Source: Azorhizobium sp943371865 (GTDB lineage: Bacteria; Pseudomonadota; Alphaproteobacteria; Rhizobiales; Xanthobacteraceae). From it: a DNA stretch of 64,000 nucleotides. The translations under genes and the position numbers were made by a program. The notes below the pieces were generated by a model. The model saw only the letters and a list, made by a program, of their open reading frames with translations. It was not told the DNA's origin and did no database searches. Shown here piece by piece: positions 17,045 through 27,967 of the stretch. The stretch covers positions 6,407 through 70,406 of the forward strand of contig NZ_CALRWL010000033.1 of NCBI RefSeq assembly GCF_943371865.1. Direction: 5' to 3'. How positions within the stretch are numbered: position 1 is the first letter of the stretch; every line of letters starts with the position of its first letter.

Positions 17045-18694
17045 ATGGCCTGGTTCACGAACGGCTCTTCCGACCATACGACAGGGACGCGCACGCGAGC
17101 GAGGCCGTCGCCTTTGGCTCTGGTCTCGGCCATCGCACTGGGCGCAGCCGCGCTCGGCGGACTGGCAACGGCCGCTGAAGCGGCCGGAAGCACCGTGCGC
17201 GCGGTGATGCATTCCGGCCTGCGCGTGCTCGACCCGATCATCACCACCGCCCACATCACGCGCAACCACGGCTACATGATCTACGACACGCTGCTGTCGA
17301 TGGACGCCGATTATAAGCCTCAGCCGCAAATGGCCGAGTACAAGATCTCGGACGATGGGCTCACCTACACGCTCACCCTGCGCGAAGGCCTGCTCTGGCA
17401 CGACGGAACACCGGTGACCGCCGAGGATTGCGTCGCCTCGCTGAAGCGCTGGGCCCAGCGCGACACCGGCGGCCAGATGATGATGGACGTCACCGAGAGC
17501 CTGACCGCCGCCGACGCCCGCACCATCGTGCTGAAGCTCAAGCAGCCGTTCGCCCCGGTGCTGGACATGCTGGCCAAGCCGTCCTCGGTGGTGCCGTTCA
17601 TGATGCCGAAGAAGGTGGCGGAGACCCCGTCCACGGAATCCATCACCGACCAGACCGGCTCCGGCCCGTTCAAATTCATCAAGGGCGAATTCCAGCCCGG
17701 CGTGAAGGTGGTCTACGAGAAGTTCGACAAATACGTCCCCCGCAAGGAGGCCCCCAGTTGGACTGCCGGCGGCAAGGTGGTGAAGGTCGACCGGGTCGAA
17801 TGGATCAACATGCCCGACGCCCAGACCGCGCTGAACGCGCTGGGCTCCGGCGAGATCGACTATATGGAAGCCCCGCCCGTCGACCTGCTGCCCATGGCGG
17901 AAAGCAACCGCGACCTGCGCAAATTCACCTGGAACCCCCTCGGCAGCCAGACCATGGGGCGGATGAATTTCCTCTATCCGCCATTCGACAACGTGAAGAT
18001 CCGCCGGGCGGCCATGCTGGCCATGAACCAGGAAGATGTGCTGGCCGCTCTGATCGGCAATCCAGACTATTACAAGGTCTGCGCCTCCATGTATGGCTGC
18101 GGCGTGCCGCTGGAAACCAATGCGGGAGCGCCCCCCAGCCTGACCTTGAAGGGCGACGCCAAGGCGGCCCAGGCGCTGCTGAAGGAAGCCGGATATGACG
18201 GCACGCCGGTGGTCATCCTCCAGCCCACCGACGTCATCACCACGGCGCCCCAGCCGGTGGTCGCGGCCCAGTTGCTGCGCAATGCCGGGTTCAAGGTGGT
18301 GCTCCAGCCCATGGACTGGCAGACCCTCGTGACCCGCCGCGCCAGTCAGGCGCCCATCGCGGAAGGCGGCTGGAACATGTTCTTCACCAACTGGATCGGT
18401 GCGGAAGTGTGGACGCCTTTGGTCAATCCCATGCTCAATGGGCGCGGCAAGAAGGGCGGTTTCTTCGGCTGGATGGATGACCCCGAGCTGGATGCCATGC
18501 GCGTGTCCTTCGCGGCGGCCAAGACCCGCGACGAGCAGAAGGCGATCGCCGCCAAGATCCAGGCCCGCGCCTATGATGAGGTGGCTTATGTGCCGCTCGG
18601 CACCTACATCATCCCCGCCCTCTACCGCACCTCGCTGTCCGGCCTGATCCGCGGTCCGGCGCCGCTGTTCTGGAACGTCAAGAAGGCCGACTGA
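17045..18694 (+). CDS. ABC transporter substrate-binding protein, dipeptide/oligopeptide type (family 5)
   Basis: 549 aa from ATG 17045 (GAGGGA upstream). Alternative in-frame ATGs at 16949 and 16976 would lengthen the N-terminus. A signal peptide with a long basic n-region and hydrophobic core ends near AAEAA-GST, so the protein is periplasmic. The mature protein has the SBP_bac_5 pattern: LDPIITTAHITRNHGYMIYDTLL, GLTYTLTLREGLLWHDGTPVTAEDC, SGPFKF. This class binds peptides, nickel, opines or other ligands. Two hairpins follow the stop. As first gene after the glycine riboswitch it is expected to respond to glycine; a glycine-containing peptide or N-acylglycine ligand is inference. Confidence 0.92.
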   Translation: MAWFTNGSSDHTTGTRTRARPSPLALVSAIALGAAALGGLATAAEAAGSTVRAVMHSGLRVLDPIITTAHITRNHGYMIYDTLLSMDADYKPQPQMAEYKISDDGLTYTLTLREGLLWHDGTPVTAEDCVASLKRWAQRDTGGQMMMDVTESLTAADARTIVLKLKQPFAPVLDMLAKPSSVVPFMMPKKVAETPSTESITDQTGSGPFKFIKGEFQPGVKVVYEKFDKYVPRKEAPSWTAGGKVVKVDRVEWINMPDAQTALNALGSGEIDYMEAPPVDLLPMAESNRDLRKFTWNPLGSQTMGRMNFLYPPFDNVKIRRAAMLAMNQEDVLAALIGNPDYYKVCASMYGCGVPLETNAGAPPSLTLKGDAKAAQALLKEAGYDGTPVVILQPTDVITTAPQPVVAAQLLRNAGFKVVLQPMDWQTLVTRRASQAPIAEGGWNMFFTNWIGAEVWTPLVNPMLNGRGKKGGFFGWMDDPELDAMRVSFAAAKTRDEQKAIAAKIQARAYDEVAYVPLGTYIIPALYRTSLSGLIRGPAPLFWNVKKAD

Positions 18695-18704
18695 GCCCTG
18701 ACAT

Positions 18705-18770
18705 CGCGCCTGCGGCCTTTGGCGTTGCAGGCGCGGCAAGACCTCTCCGGCAGGCCCTCCGGCCTGCCGG
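18705..18770 (+). repeat. Two tandem hairpins after the binding-protein gene
   Basis: Hairpin 1 pairs CGCGCCTGC (18705-18713) with GCAGGCGCG (18727-18735). Hairpin 2 pairs CCGGCAGGCC (18747-18756) with GGCCTGCCGG (18761-18770) with a CTCC loop. Both stems are perfect. A U-run is missing (CTTGTGAAAA follows). Such structures after a binding-protein gene usually protect its mRNA or partially terminate transcription, giving more receptor than permease. Confidence 0.6.
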
Positions 18771-18862
18771 CTTGTGAAAAAGGATGGCAGTATTGATCGC
18801 GCCTCGACGGCGCGGATCAACCATGGCGCAGGCCATGCGCAGCTGCCGAGCGAGGATCCTCT

Positions 18863-19804
18863 ATGCTCGCCTATACGATCCGGCGTGTCCTGGCCGCCAT
18901 TCCCGTCATGGGGGTGGTTGCCTTGTTCGTCTTCCTGCTGCTGCGCCTGACGCCCGGCGACCCGGCGGCGATCATTGCCGGCGACATGGCCACGCCCGCG
19001 CAATTGGAGGCGATCCGCACCAGCCTTGGGCTCAACCAACCGGTGGCGATCCAATTCATCACCTGGATCGGCCAATTGCTCCAGGGGGACCTCGGCACAT
19101 CGCTGATCTCCAAGACCCCGGTGACCACCCTCATCCACCAGCGTCTGGCGCCGACCTTGAGCCTGGCGCTGGTGACCATGGCGCTGTCCATCGTCATCGC
19201 CGTGCCCATGGGCGTTCTGGCCGCCTGGAAGCACGGCACCTGGATCGACAATCTGGTCATGGCCTTCTCAGTGCTGGGTTTTTCGGTGCCGGTGTTCGTG
19301 ATCGGCTATGTGCTGATCCAGGTCTTTGCCATCGAATTGCGCTGGTTCCCGGTGCAGGGCTTCACGCCCATAGAGAAGGGCCTCGGCCCGTTCCTGCAGC
19401 GGGCGACCCTGCCGGCCTTCACTTTGGCCTCGATCTACATCGCCCTCATCGCCCGGATGACCCGAGCCAGCCTCCTGGAGGTGCTGGACGAGGACTATAT
19501 CCGCACCGCCCGCGCCAAGGGGGTCGGCGAGCAATTGGTGTTGTTTCGCCATGCCTTGCGCAATGCGGCGGTGCCCATTCTCACCGTCATCGGCACCGGC
19601 TTCGCCCTGTTGATTTCCGGCGTGGTGGTCACGGAAAGCGTGTTCAACATTCCCGGCCTCGGGCGGCTGATCGTGGATGCGGTGCTGGCCCGCGACTATC
19701 CCGTCATCCAGGGCCTGATCCTGCTGACCTCCGGCATCTATGTGTTCGTCAACCTGTTGGTGGACCTCTCTTATTCCCTCCTGGACCCGAGGATCCGCTA
19801 CTGA
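18863..19804 (+). CDS. Dipeptide-type ABC permease, DppB family
   Basis: 313 aa. The start MLAYTIRRVLAAIPVMGVV, the segment RLTPGDPAAIIAG and the C-terminal YSLLDPRIRY are signatures of DppB/OppB permeases. The cytoplasmic EAA loop is DYIRTARAKGVGE, which docks to the ATPase. About six membrane segments. AGGA lies 7 nt before the ATG. It pairs with the next permease. Confidence 0.95.
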   Translation: MLAYTIRRVLAAIPVMGVVALFVFLLLRLTPGDPAAIIAGDMATPAQLEAIRTSLGLNQPVAIQFITWIGQLLQGDLGTSLISKTPVTTLIHQRLAPTLSLALVTMALSIVIAVPMGVLAAWKHGTWIDNLVMAFSVLGFSVPVFVIGYVLIQVFAIELRWFPVQGFTPIEKGLGPFLQRATLPAFTLASIYIALIARMTRASLLEVLDEDYIRTARAKGVGEQLVLFRHALRNAAVPILTVIGTGFALLISGVVVTESVFNIPGLGRLIVDAVLARDYPVIQGLILLTSGIYVFVNLLVDLSYSLLDPRIRY

Positions 19805-20687
19805 TGCTCCAGACCTCGAGCGGCGCGGACGCCATGCCGGTCACCCGGCCCCGCTTCATGCCCAACCTCGCCCGCTGGCGGATCGCGCCGGTGCTCGCCT
19901 CCGTCTGCCTGGTGGCGATCATTGCCATTGCTGTGTTCGCGCCGCTGATCGCGCCCCATGATCCGCTGACGATGATGCCCAGCCAGCGCCTCAAGCCGCC
20001 CACTGCCCTCCACCTGCTGGGCACCGATGCCTATGGCCGCGACCTGTTCTCGCGGTTGCTGTACGGGGCGCGTGTGTCACTCATTGTCGGATTGGGTGTA
20101 ACAGTGATTTCCGTGGTGATTGGCCTGCCGTTAGGGCTGATTTCCGGCTACTTTCGCATGTTGGACGCAATCCTCATGCGGATCATGGACGGGCTCATGG
20201 CCATCCCCAGCGTGCTGCTGGCCATCGCGGTGGTGTCGCTGTCCGGTTCCTCGCTCACCACGGTGATGATCGCCATCACCATCCCCGAGGTCCCCCGCGT
20301 GGTGCGGCTGGTGCGCTCGGTGGTGCTCTCTGCTCGGGGGGAACCTTATGTGGAGGCGGCCATCGCCATGGGCACCAGCCTGCCCAGCATCCTGCGTAAG
20401 CATCTCATGCCCAACACCTTCGCCCCGCTGATCGTCCAGGGCACCTATATCTGCGCCTCCGCCATTCTCACCGAGGCGATCCTGTCCTTTCTGGGCGCCG
20501 GCATCGGCACCGAGACCCCGTCCTGGGGCAATATGATCGCCGAGGGGCGGATGTATTTCCAGTTGAAGCCCTCGCTGATCTTCTGGCCGGGCCTCTTGCT
20601 CTCGGTCTGCATCCTGTCCGTCAACCTCCTGGGCGACGCGGCCCGCGATGCGCTGGATCCGCGCATGAAAAAGCGGGGAGGCCTGTG

Positions 20688-20688
<1 letters not shown>
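19804..20688 (+). CDS. Dipeptide-type ABC permease, DppC family
   Basis: 294 aa. HLLGTDAYGRDLFSRLLYGAR is the DppC/OppC hallmark, and the EAA loop is EPYVEAAIAMGTSLPSI. ILSFLGAGIGTETPSWGNMI and DPRMKKRGG near the C-terminus also match. The ATG overlaps the upstream stop by one base (TGATG), showing tight coupling with the DppB-like gene. Confidence 0.95.
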
Positions 20689-22355
<1,667 letters not shown>

Positions 22356-23861
22356 ATGAGTGCGCCGCGTATTGCCGTCGGTGGTTTTCTGCACGAGACC
22401 AACACCTTCGCCCCCTCGCCTGCCGAATATACCGCCTTCCTGCAAGGCGGCGGCTGGCCGCCTTTGAGCCGGGGTGCCGAGATTTTCACCCGCCTGCCGG
22501 GCAAGAATGTCGGCCTTGCCGGCTTACTGCTGGCGGCGGAGGAGCGCGGCTGGGAGATCGTGCCGACCCTGTGGTGCGCCGCCAGCCCCTCGGCCGCGGT
22601 GACGCAGGATGCCTTCGAGCGCATCATGGCCGAGATGATGGAACGTCTGGCCGCTGCCGGCCCGGTGGATGCGGTCTATCTGGACCTGCACGGCGCCATG
22701 GTGGCCGCCCACTTCGATGATGGCGAGGGCGAGGTGGAAGCCCGCGTGCGCGCGCTCATCGGGCCGGATGTGCCCCTCGTGGTCAGCCTGGACCTGCACG
22801 GCAACGTCACGCCGAAGATGGTGGAGGCCGCCGACGCACTGGTCGCCTATCGCACCTATCCGCATATCGACATGGCCGATACCGGCCGCCGGGCGGCGGG
22901 CGTGCTGGCGGCGCGCATGGCCCATGGCCGCCCCTTCGCCAAGGCCTTCCGGCAGATCCCGTTCCTGATGCCCATCGCCTGGCAATGCACCGAGATGGAG
23001 CCGTGCCAGTCACTCTACCGGCAGCTTGCCGCGCTGGAGTCTGACCGCGGACTCGCCAGCCTCTCCTTCCTGCCGGGCTTTCCGGCGGCGGATTTTCCTG
23101 ATTGCGGCGGCACCGTCGTCGCCTATGCCGCCACCCAGGCGGAGGCGGATGCCGCCGCCGATGCCATGGCCGCTTTGGTGAATGCCCAGGAAGACGCCTT
23201 CGCCGGCACCGCTTATGAGCCGGAAGCCGGGGTGCGCAAGGCCATGGAGATCGCCGCCACCGCCACCCGCCCGGTGGTGATCGCCGATACCCAGGACAAT
23301 CCCGGCGCCGGCGGCAATTCCGACACCACTGGCATGTTGCGGGCGCTGGTGGCCTGCGGTGCCGCCCGCGCGGCCCTCGGTATCATGGTGGACCCGGCTG
23401 CGGTCCAGGCTGCCCATGCGGCCGGCGTCGGCGCGGAAATCGACGTGGCGCTAGGCGGCAAGTCCGGCGTGGCGGGGGATGCCCCGTTCGAGGGCCGGTT
23501 CGTGGTGGAAACGGTGTCAGACGGGCTGTTCGAGTCCACCGGCCCGTTCTACGGCAAGGGCCCGATGAATCTCGGCCTCTCCTGCTGCCTCCGCATCGGC
23601 GATGTGCGGGTGGTGGTGGCCTCGCGCAAGGCGCAAATGGCCGACCAGGCCATGTATCGCTATGTGGGCATCGAGCCCACGGCACAGGCGATCCTGGTGA
23701 ACAAAAGCTCGGTGCATTTCCGCGCCGACTTCACCCCCATCGCCGAAACCATCCTGGTGTGCACCGCCCCCGGCCCCATGCCACTGTCGCCGGCCGTCCT
23801 GCCTTGGAAACACCTGCGCCCCGGTGTGCGCCTGTCGCCCAAGGGCGTACCCTTCGCCTGA
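22356..23861 (+). CDS. M81 family metallopeptidase (MlrC/microcystinase C-like)
   Basis: 501 aa. N-terminal GGFLHETNTFAP is the signature of the family; YLDLHGAMVA, SLDLHGNVTPKM and TYPHIDMADTGRRAA follow, carrying likely zinc ligands. IADTQDNPGAGGNSDTTGML begins the C-terminal domain. MlrC hydrolyses peptide bonds in degraded microcystin, but most family members lie in peptide or amide uptake operons with unknown substrates. It starts right after the ATPase stop, so it belongs to the transporter operon and probably acts on the imported compound. Confidence 0.92.
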   Translation: MSAPRIAVGGFLHETNTFAPSPAEYTAFLQGGGWPPLSRGAEIFTRLPGKNVGLAGLLLAAEERGWEIVPTLWCAASPSAAVTQDAFERIMAEMMERLAAAGPVDAVYLDLHGAMVAAHFDDGEGEVEARVRALIGPDVPLVVSLDLHGNVTPKMVEAADALVAYRTYPHIDMADTGRRAAGVLAARMAHGRPFAKAFRQIPFLMPIAWQCTEMEPCQSLYRQLAALESDRGLASLSFLPGFPAADFPDCGGTVVAYAATQAEADAAADAMAALVNAQEDAFAGTAYEPEAGVRKAMEIAATATRPVVIADTQDNPGAGGNSDTTGMLRALVACGAARAALGIMVDPAAVQAAHAAGVGAEIDVALGGKSGVAGDAPFEGRFVVETVSDGLFESTGPFYGKGPMNLGLSCCLRIGDVRVVVASRKAQMADQAMYRYVGIEPTAQAILVNKSSVHFRADFTPIAETILVCTAPGPMPLSPAVLPWKHLRPGVRLSPKGVPFA

Positions 23862-23898
23862 CCTTTTCCCGTTTCAATCCCCGTCCTCAGGATTTCCC

Positions 23899-25062
23899 AT
23901 GCCCGCGATTCCGCACATCCAGGCCTTCGCCGACGAACTGGTTGCCATCCGCCGCGACATCCACGCCCATCCGGAAATCGGCTTCGAGGAAGTCCGCACC
24001 TCCGGCATCGTGGCCGAAAAGCTCGCCTCCTGGGGCGTCGAGGTGCATCGCGGCATCGGCAAGACAGGCGTGGTGGGCGTCCTGCATGGCAACAAGGGCC
24101 CCGGCCGCCGCATCGGCCTGCGCGCCGACATGGACGCTTTGCCCATGGACGAGACCACCAATCTGCCGTTCAGCTCCAAGAACCCCGGCGTGTTCCACGG
24201 CTGCGGCCATGACGGCCACACCACCATGCTGCTGGGCGCAGCGCGCTATCTGGCGGAAACCCGCGATTTCGCCGGCACCGTCGTCTTCATCTTCCAGCCG
24301 GCCGAAGAGGGCCTGGGCGGCGCCCGCGCCATGCTGGCGGACAAATTGTTCGAGCGCTTCCCCTGCGACGAGGTGTTCGGCCTGCACAATGCCCCGAACA
24401 TCGAGGACGGCAAGGTGCGCATCTTCGCCGGCCCGGCCCAGGCCGGGGCCGATTTCTTCGACATCAAGATCACGGGCTGCGGCTCCCATGGCGCGCGCCC
24501 GGAGGTCTCCCGCGACCCGGTGATCGCGGCCACGGCCCTGGTGCAGGCGCTGCAATCCATCGTCAGCCGCAATACTGATCCCCAGCATGCCAGCGTGCTG
24601 TCGGTGACCAAGATCCACGCCGGCTCGGCCTATAACGTCATTCCCCAGGAGGCGACGCTGGGCGGCACCATGCGCTTCTTCGATCCGGCCACCGGCGAGC
24701 TCATGCGCCAGCGCATGCGCACCGTCGCCGCCGGCATTGCCGCCACCTTCGAGATGGAAGTCGAGGTGGACATCCGCTCCATCTTCGACGTGCTGGTGAA
24801 CCACGAGACCCAGAGCGACGCCGCCGCCAAGAGCATCGCCAAGATCGTCGGTGCCGAGAACCTGCTCACCGATGTGGCGCCGATCATGGGCAGCGAGGAT
24901 TTCGCCGACATGCTGCGCGCGGTGCCCGGCGCCTATTTCTGGGTGGGCCACGGCGGCAACGTCCCGGTGCACAATCCCGGCTTCATCCTGGACGAGGCCA
25001 TCCTGCCCATCGGCTCCAGCCTGCTGGCGACGGTGGCCACCGACCGTCTCGCCGCCGCCTGA
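23899..25062 (+). CDS. M20 family amidohydrolase (hippurate hydrolase/aminoacylase type)
   Basis: 387 aa. Motifs of the M20D group are LRADMDALPMDE, FHGCGHDGHTTMLLGAARYL, FQPAEEGLGGARAML, GCGSHGARPE and IMGSEDFADML; they supply the metal ligands and the catalytic Glu. Such enzymes cleave N-acyl amino acids, for example hippurate to benzoate plus glycine. This would fit glycine control by the upstream riboswitch, but the substrate is inference. AGGA precedes ATG 23899. Cytoplasmic, no signal peptide. Confidence 0.93.
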   Translation: MPAIPHIQAFADELVAIRRDIHAHPEIGFEEVRTSGIVAEKLASWGVEVHRGIGKTGVVGVLHGNKGPGRRIGLRADMDALPMDETTNLPFSSKNPGVFHGCGHDGHTTMLLGAARYLAETRDFAGTVVFIFQPAEEGLGGARAMLADKLFERFPCDEVFGLHNAPNIEDGKVRIFAGPAQAGADFFDIKITGCGSHGARPEVSRDPVIAATALVQALQSIVSRNTDPQHASVLSVTKIHAGSAYNVIPQEATLGGTMRFFDPATGELMRQRMRTVAAGIAATFEMEVEVDIRSIFDVLVNHETQSDAAAKSIAKIVGAENLLTDVAPIMGSEDFADMLRAVPGAYFWVGHGGNVPVHNPGFILDEAILPIGSSLLATVATDRLAAA

Positions 25063-25072
25063 GGATCATCCG

Positions 25073-26221
25073 ATGGATCTCAACGCGCTGCCCTTCGACG
25101 CCCAATCCATGCTGGCGCGCCTGCGCCCGTGGATTGAATGCGAAAGCCCCACCTGGGATGCCGCCGCCGTCTCGGCGGCGGTGGGCCTCGCCTGCCGCGA
25201 TGCGGCAGCGGCAGGCGGGCGCGTCGAGACCATCCCCGGCCCCAAGGCCACCGGCGGCGAGCAACTGGGCGACTGCGCGCTGGTGCGCTTCCCCCATGCG
25301 AATGCCGGAGAGCCCGGCATCTTGGTGATGGGCCATTTCGATACGGTCCATCCCATCGGCACCCTGGCGGATCTGCCGTTCCGCCAGGAGGGCAACCAAT
25401 GCTGGGGGCCGGGCATCCTCGACATGAAGGGCGGCACCTTCACCGCTCTGGAAGCGGTGATCCAGCTGGCCAAGGCGGGCATCGCCACGCCCTTGCCCAT
25501 CACCTTCCTGTTCACCAGCGACGAGGAGATCGGCAGCCCCGGAACCCGCGCCCTGATCGAGGCGGAAGCCCGGCGGCATAAATACATTCTGGTGCCGGAG
25601 CCGGGGCACAAGGACCGTGGCGTCACCACCGGGCGCTATGCCATCGCCCGCTATAATCTCGCCGCCCACGGCCGCCCCAGCCATGCGGGTTCGACCTTGA
25701 AGGAAGGCCGCTCCGCCATCCGCGAGATGGCCCGGCGCATCCCGCAGATCGAGGACATGACCTCCGACGACTGCACCTTCTCGGTGGGCGTGGTGCATGG
25801 CGGGCAATGGGTGAATTGCGTCGCCACCACCTGCGCCGGCGAGGCGCTGAGCATGGCCAAGCGCCAAGCGGATCTGGACGCCGGCACCGCGCGCATGCTG
25901 GCGCTCAACGAGCGACACGAAGACGGCACCGGCTTCGAGGTGACCATGGGCGTGGTGCGCCCGGTGTGGGAGCCGGACGCCGGCACCCTGGCGCTCTATG
26001 AGCAGGCGCGGCAGGTGGGGGCGGATCTGGGACTGGACCTGCCGCACCGCTCCGCTGGTGGTGGGTCCGACGGCAATTTCACCGGCGCCCTGGGTATTCC
26101 CACCCTGGACTCGCTGGGGCCGAGCGGGGCGCATTATCACACCCTGAACGAGCATATCGAGATCGACACGCTGCCCCAGCGCGGGCGCCTGATGGCCGGC
26201 CTGATGGCGCGCCTCGCCTAG
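25073..26221 (+). CDS. M20 family metallopeptidase (ArgE/CPG2-like)
   Basis: 382 aa. Motifs are VMGHFDTVHPIGT, GPGILDMKGGTF, TSDEEIGSPGTRA, PEPGHKDRG and AAHGRPSHAGS, with C-terminal GGGSDGNFTGALG. It is the second M20 enzyme of the operon and is of a different subfamily from the preceding one (CPG2 type rather than aminoacylase type). It may cleave a second amide or peptide bond of the imported compound. It starts 10 bp after the previous stop. Confidence 0.92.
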   Translation: MDLNALPFDAQSMLARLRPWIECESPTWDAAAVSAAVGLACRDAAAAGGRVETIPGPKATGGEQLGDCALVRFPHANAGEPGILVMGHFDTVHPIGTLADLPFRQEGNQCWGPGILDMKGGTFTALEAVIQLAKAGIATPLPITFLFTSDEEIGSPGTRALIEAEARRHKYILVPEPGHKDRGVTTGRYAIARYNLAAHGRPSHAGSTLKEGRSAIREMARRIPQIEDMTSDDCTFSVGVVHGGQWVNCVATTCAGEALSMAKRQADLDAGTARMLALNERHEDGTGFEVTMGVVRPVWEPDAGTLALYEQARQVGADLGLDLPHRSAGGGSDGNFTGALGIPTLDSLGPSGAHYHTLNEHIEIDTLPQRGRLMAGLMARLA

Positions 26222-26352
26222 GCGGCAGATGGACCATTCCACCGCGCTTCAGGCGCCGGGGCCGCCCCCTGAGCCCAGGCAAACGTCAAGCATAGCCTTG
26301 GCCATAGCTGCGCGGTTTCCGCATTTTTAGTGCCCTCCCCTACGCGATCCCT

Positions 26353-26377
26353 GGAACGAAGTTTCCGAAATCAGGTT
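26353..26377 (+). promoter_or_regulatory. EcfG-type (general stress sigma factor) promoter
   Basis: GGAAC at 26353-26357 is followed after 17 bp by GTT at 26375-26377, preceded by G. This matches the alphaproteobacterial EcfG promoter pattern GGAAC-N16/17-cGTT. It lies 33 bp before the micropeptide start, and the downstream genes are of stress-associated types. Confidence 0.7.
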
Positions 26378-26409
26378 CTGATACGGAAACCAAGTAACAG
26401 GAGCGTATG

Positions 26410-26487
26410 ATGGGTCGCGGAATTTTGCTTTGGCTTCTGGGTGTGCCGATCCCGGTGATTATCATCCTCGCTCTTTTGTTCCGTTGA
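26410..26487 (+). CDS. Small hydrophobic membrane micropeptide, 25 aa
   Basis: The peptide begins MGRGILLWLLGVPIP and continues as a single hydrophobic helix ending in Phe-Arg. AGGAG lies 6 nt before ATG 26410 (another ATG is at 26407). Similar tiny proteins with a GRGILLWLLG-P-P pattern occur widely in proteobacteria, and they are too short for most gene finders. It follows the EcfG-type promoter and ends 11 bp before the next gene. Function unknown; membrane location is clear. Confidence 0.75.
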   Translation: MGRGILLWLLGVPIPVIIILALLFR

Positions 26488-26498
26488 GCGGGGACATT

Positions 26499-27377
26499 AT
26501 GACACCCCCAACCTATTCCACGGCGCCGCTGGCGGTTGAAGCCGCCGCATCCGGCGTTTCCTGGCAAGCCATCGTCGCCGGTGCGCTAGCGGCAACGGCA
26601 ACAACCGTTTCACTGACCCTGTTGGGCTCAGGAATCGGCCTCACCACCCTCTCGCCCTGGACCGGTGGCCCCGGGGCCGGAACATTCGCCATGTCCGCCG
26701 CCGTCTGGCTGGTGGTGACGCAGTGGCTGTCCTCCGGCATCGGCGGCTATCTCGCCGGTCGGTTGCGGACCAAATGGACCGACGTGCGCTCGGACGAGGT
26801 ATTCTTCCGCGACACGGCGCACGGCTTCCTGGCCTGGTCGCTGGCCACCGTCGTAGTGGTGTTCGTTCTGGCCTCGGCCACCACCTCGCTGGTGAGCGGA
26901 AGCCTGCGGGCGGCGGGATCCCTGGTTGGCAGTGCCACCCAGGGTGCGGCGCAGGGCGCCAGCCAGCAGGCCGGATCTGTGACCGATCCCACCGGCTACT
27001 TGGTGGACACCCTCTTCCGCACCACTACGCCCCAGCCGGGCAGTGACGCGGATGTGCGCGGCGAGACCACCCGCATTCTGGTCGCGGGCCTCACAAATGG
27101 CGACGTGCCCGCGGCCGACCGCACCTACCTGGCGCAGATGGTGTCGGCTCGCACCGGGCTCACGCAGCCGGAAGCGGAAAAGCGGGTGAATGACGTCATC
27201 ACTCAGGCCCAGGCTGCCAAGGTGAAGGCCAAGGAGGCCGCCGACGCCGCCCGCAAGACCGCTGCCACCATCGCTATCTTCACCGTCCTGTCCATGGCGG
27301 TGGGTGCCTTCATCGCCAGTGTCGCTGCGGCCCTCGGCGGCCGTGCGCGAGACGACGCCGACCTCATCGCCCGCTAA
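26499..27377 (+). CDS. Hypothetical membrane protein of stress operon
   Basis: 292 aa. The N-terminal half has three or four hydrophobic segments (WQAIVAGALAATATTVSLTLLGSGIGLTTLS; AVWLVVTQWLSSGIGGYLAG; FLAWSLATVVVVFVLASATT). The middle is a soluble part with a Gln/Ala-rich segment, and a last hydrophobic helix lies near residues 260-285. I recognise no enzyme motif; such proteins are common and unnamed in Rhizobiales. Segments in evidence are partial. Position between an EcfG promoter and a YciF-like gene suggests a role in general stress adaptation. Confidence 0.7.
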   Translation: MTPPTYSTAPLAVEAAASGVSWQAIVAGALAATATTVSLTLLGSGIGLTTLSPWTGGPGAGTFAMSAAVWLVVTQWLSSGIGGYLAGRLRTKWTDVRSDEVFFRDTAHGFLAWSLATVVVVFVLASATTSLVSGSLRAAGSLVGSATQGAAQGASQQAGSVTDPTGYLVDTLFRTTTPQPGSDADVRGETTRILVAGLTNGDVPAADRTYLAQMVSARTGLTQPEAEKRVNDVITQAQAAKVKAKEAADAARKTAATIAIFTVLSMAVGAFIASVAAALGGRARDDADLIAR

Positions 27378-27400
27378 CCGTCCAACCAAGGAGAGATATC

Positions 27401-27895
27401 ATGGCCAAGCAGCCCAAAGACCTCAGCGACCTGTTCCACGAGACCGTGAAGGACATCTACTTCGCCGAGCGCCAGATTCTGCGCGCGCTGCCGAAGATGG
27501 CAAAGAATGCCCAGAGCCCGGAACTGGCGAAGGCATTCGAAACCCATCGCGATGAAACCCAGGTGCATATCGAGCGCTTGGAGCAGGTGTTCGAGATCAT
27601 CGGCAAGAGCCCGCGCGGCAAGACCTGCGATGCCATCGTCGGCATTCTCGATGAAGGCAAGGAGATCATGGAAGACTTCGCCGACACCCAGGCGCTGGAC
27701 CCCGGCATGCTGGCGGCCGCCCAGGCGGTGGAGCATTACGAGATCAGCCGCTACGGCACCCTGAAGACCTGGGCGATCCAGCTGGGGCATCCCGATGCCG
27801 CCAAGCTGCTGGACGCCACGCTCCAGGAGGAAATCAAGACCGACAAGCTGCTGTCCCAGCTCGCCACCGCCTCGGTGAACCGCAAGGCGGCCTGA
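27401..27895 (+). CDS. YciE/YciF-type ferritin-like protein (DUF892)
   Basis: 164 aa, four-helix ferritin-like fold. The family start LSDLFHETVKDIYFAERQIL and the metal-binding type Glu/His residues in THRDETQVHIERLEQVFE and AVEHYEISRYGTL are seen. Members are induced by osmotic, oxidative and stationary stress; exact activity is not settled. AAGGAGA precedes the ATG. It is the last gene of the stress unit and is followed by a strong terminator. Confidence 0.92.
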   Translation: MAKQPKDLSDLFHETVKDIYFAERQILRALPKMAKNAQSPELAKAFETHRDETQVHIERLEQVFEIIGKSPRGKTCDAIVGILDEGKEIMEDFADTQALDPGMLAAAQAVEHYEISRYGTLKTWAIQLGHPDAAKLLDATLQEEIKTDKLLSQLATASVNRKAA

Positions 27896-27928
27896 CAGCT
27901 CAGGCCTCGACACGCCTTTCGCAAAGCC

Positions 27929-27962
27929 ATCGCCCGGCGCGGACCTGTCCGCGCCGGGCGAT
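27929..27962. terminator. Strong bidirectional hairpin terminator
   Basis: A perfect 16-bp stem (27929-27944 with 27947-27962, core CGCCCGGCGCGGAC) has a minimal CT loop. It lies between the convergent DUF892 and molybdopterin oxidoreductase genes. A U-run is short or absent on both sides. Confidence 0.7.
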
Positions 27963-27967
27963 GTATG

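Noticed and set aside
17018..19234. 738-codon minus-strand open frame opposite the binding protein and DppB genes
   Set aside because: Composition is His/Gly/Arg-rich without motifs, and it covers two clear plus-strand genes.
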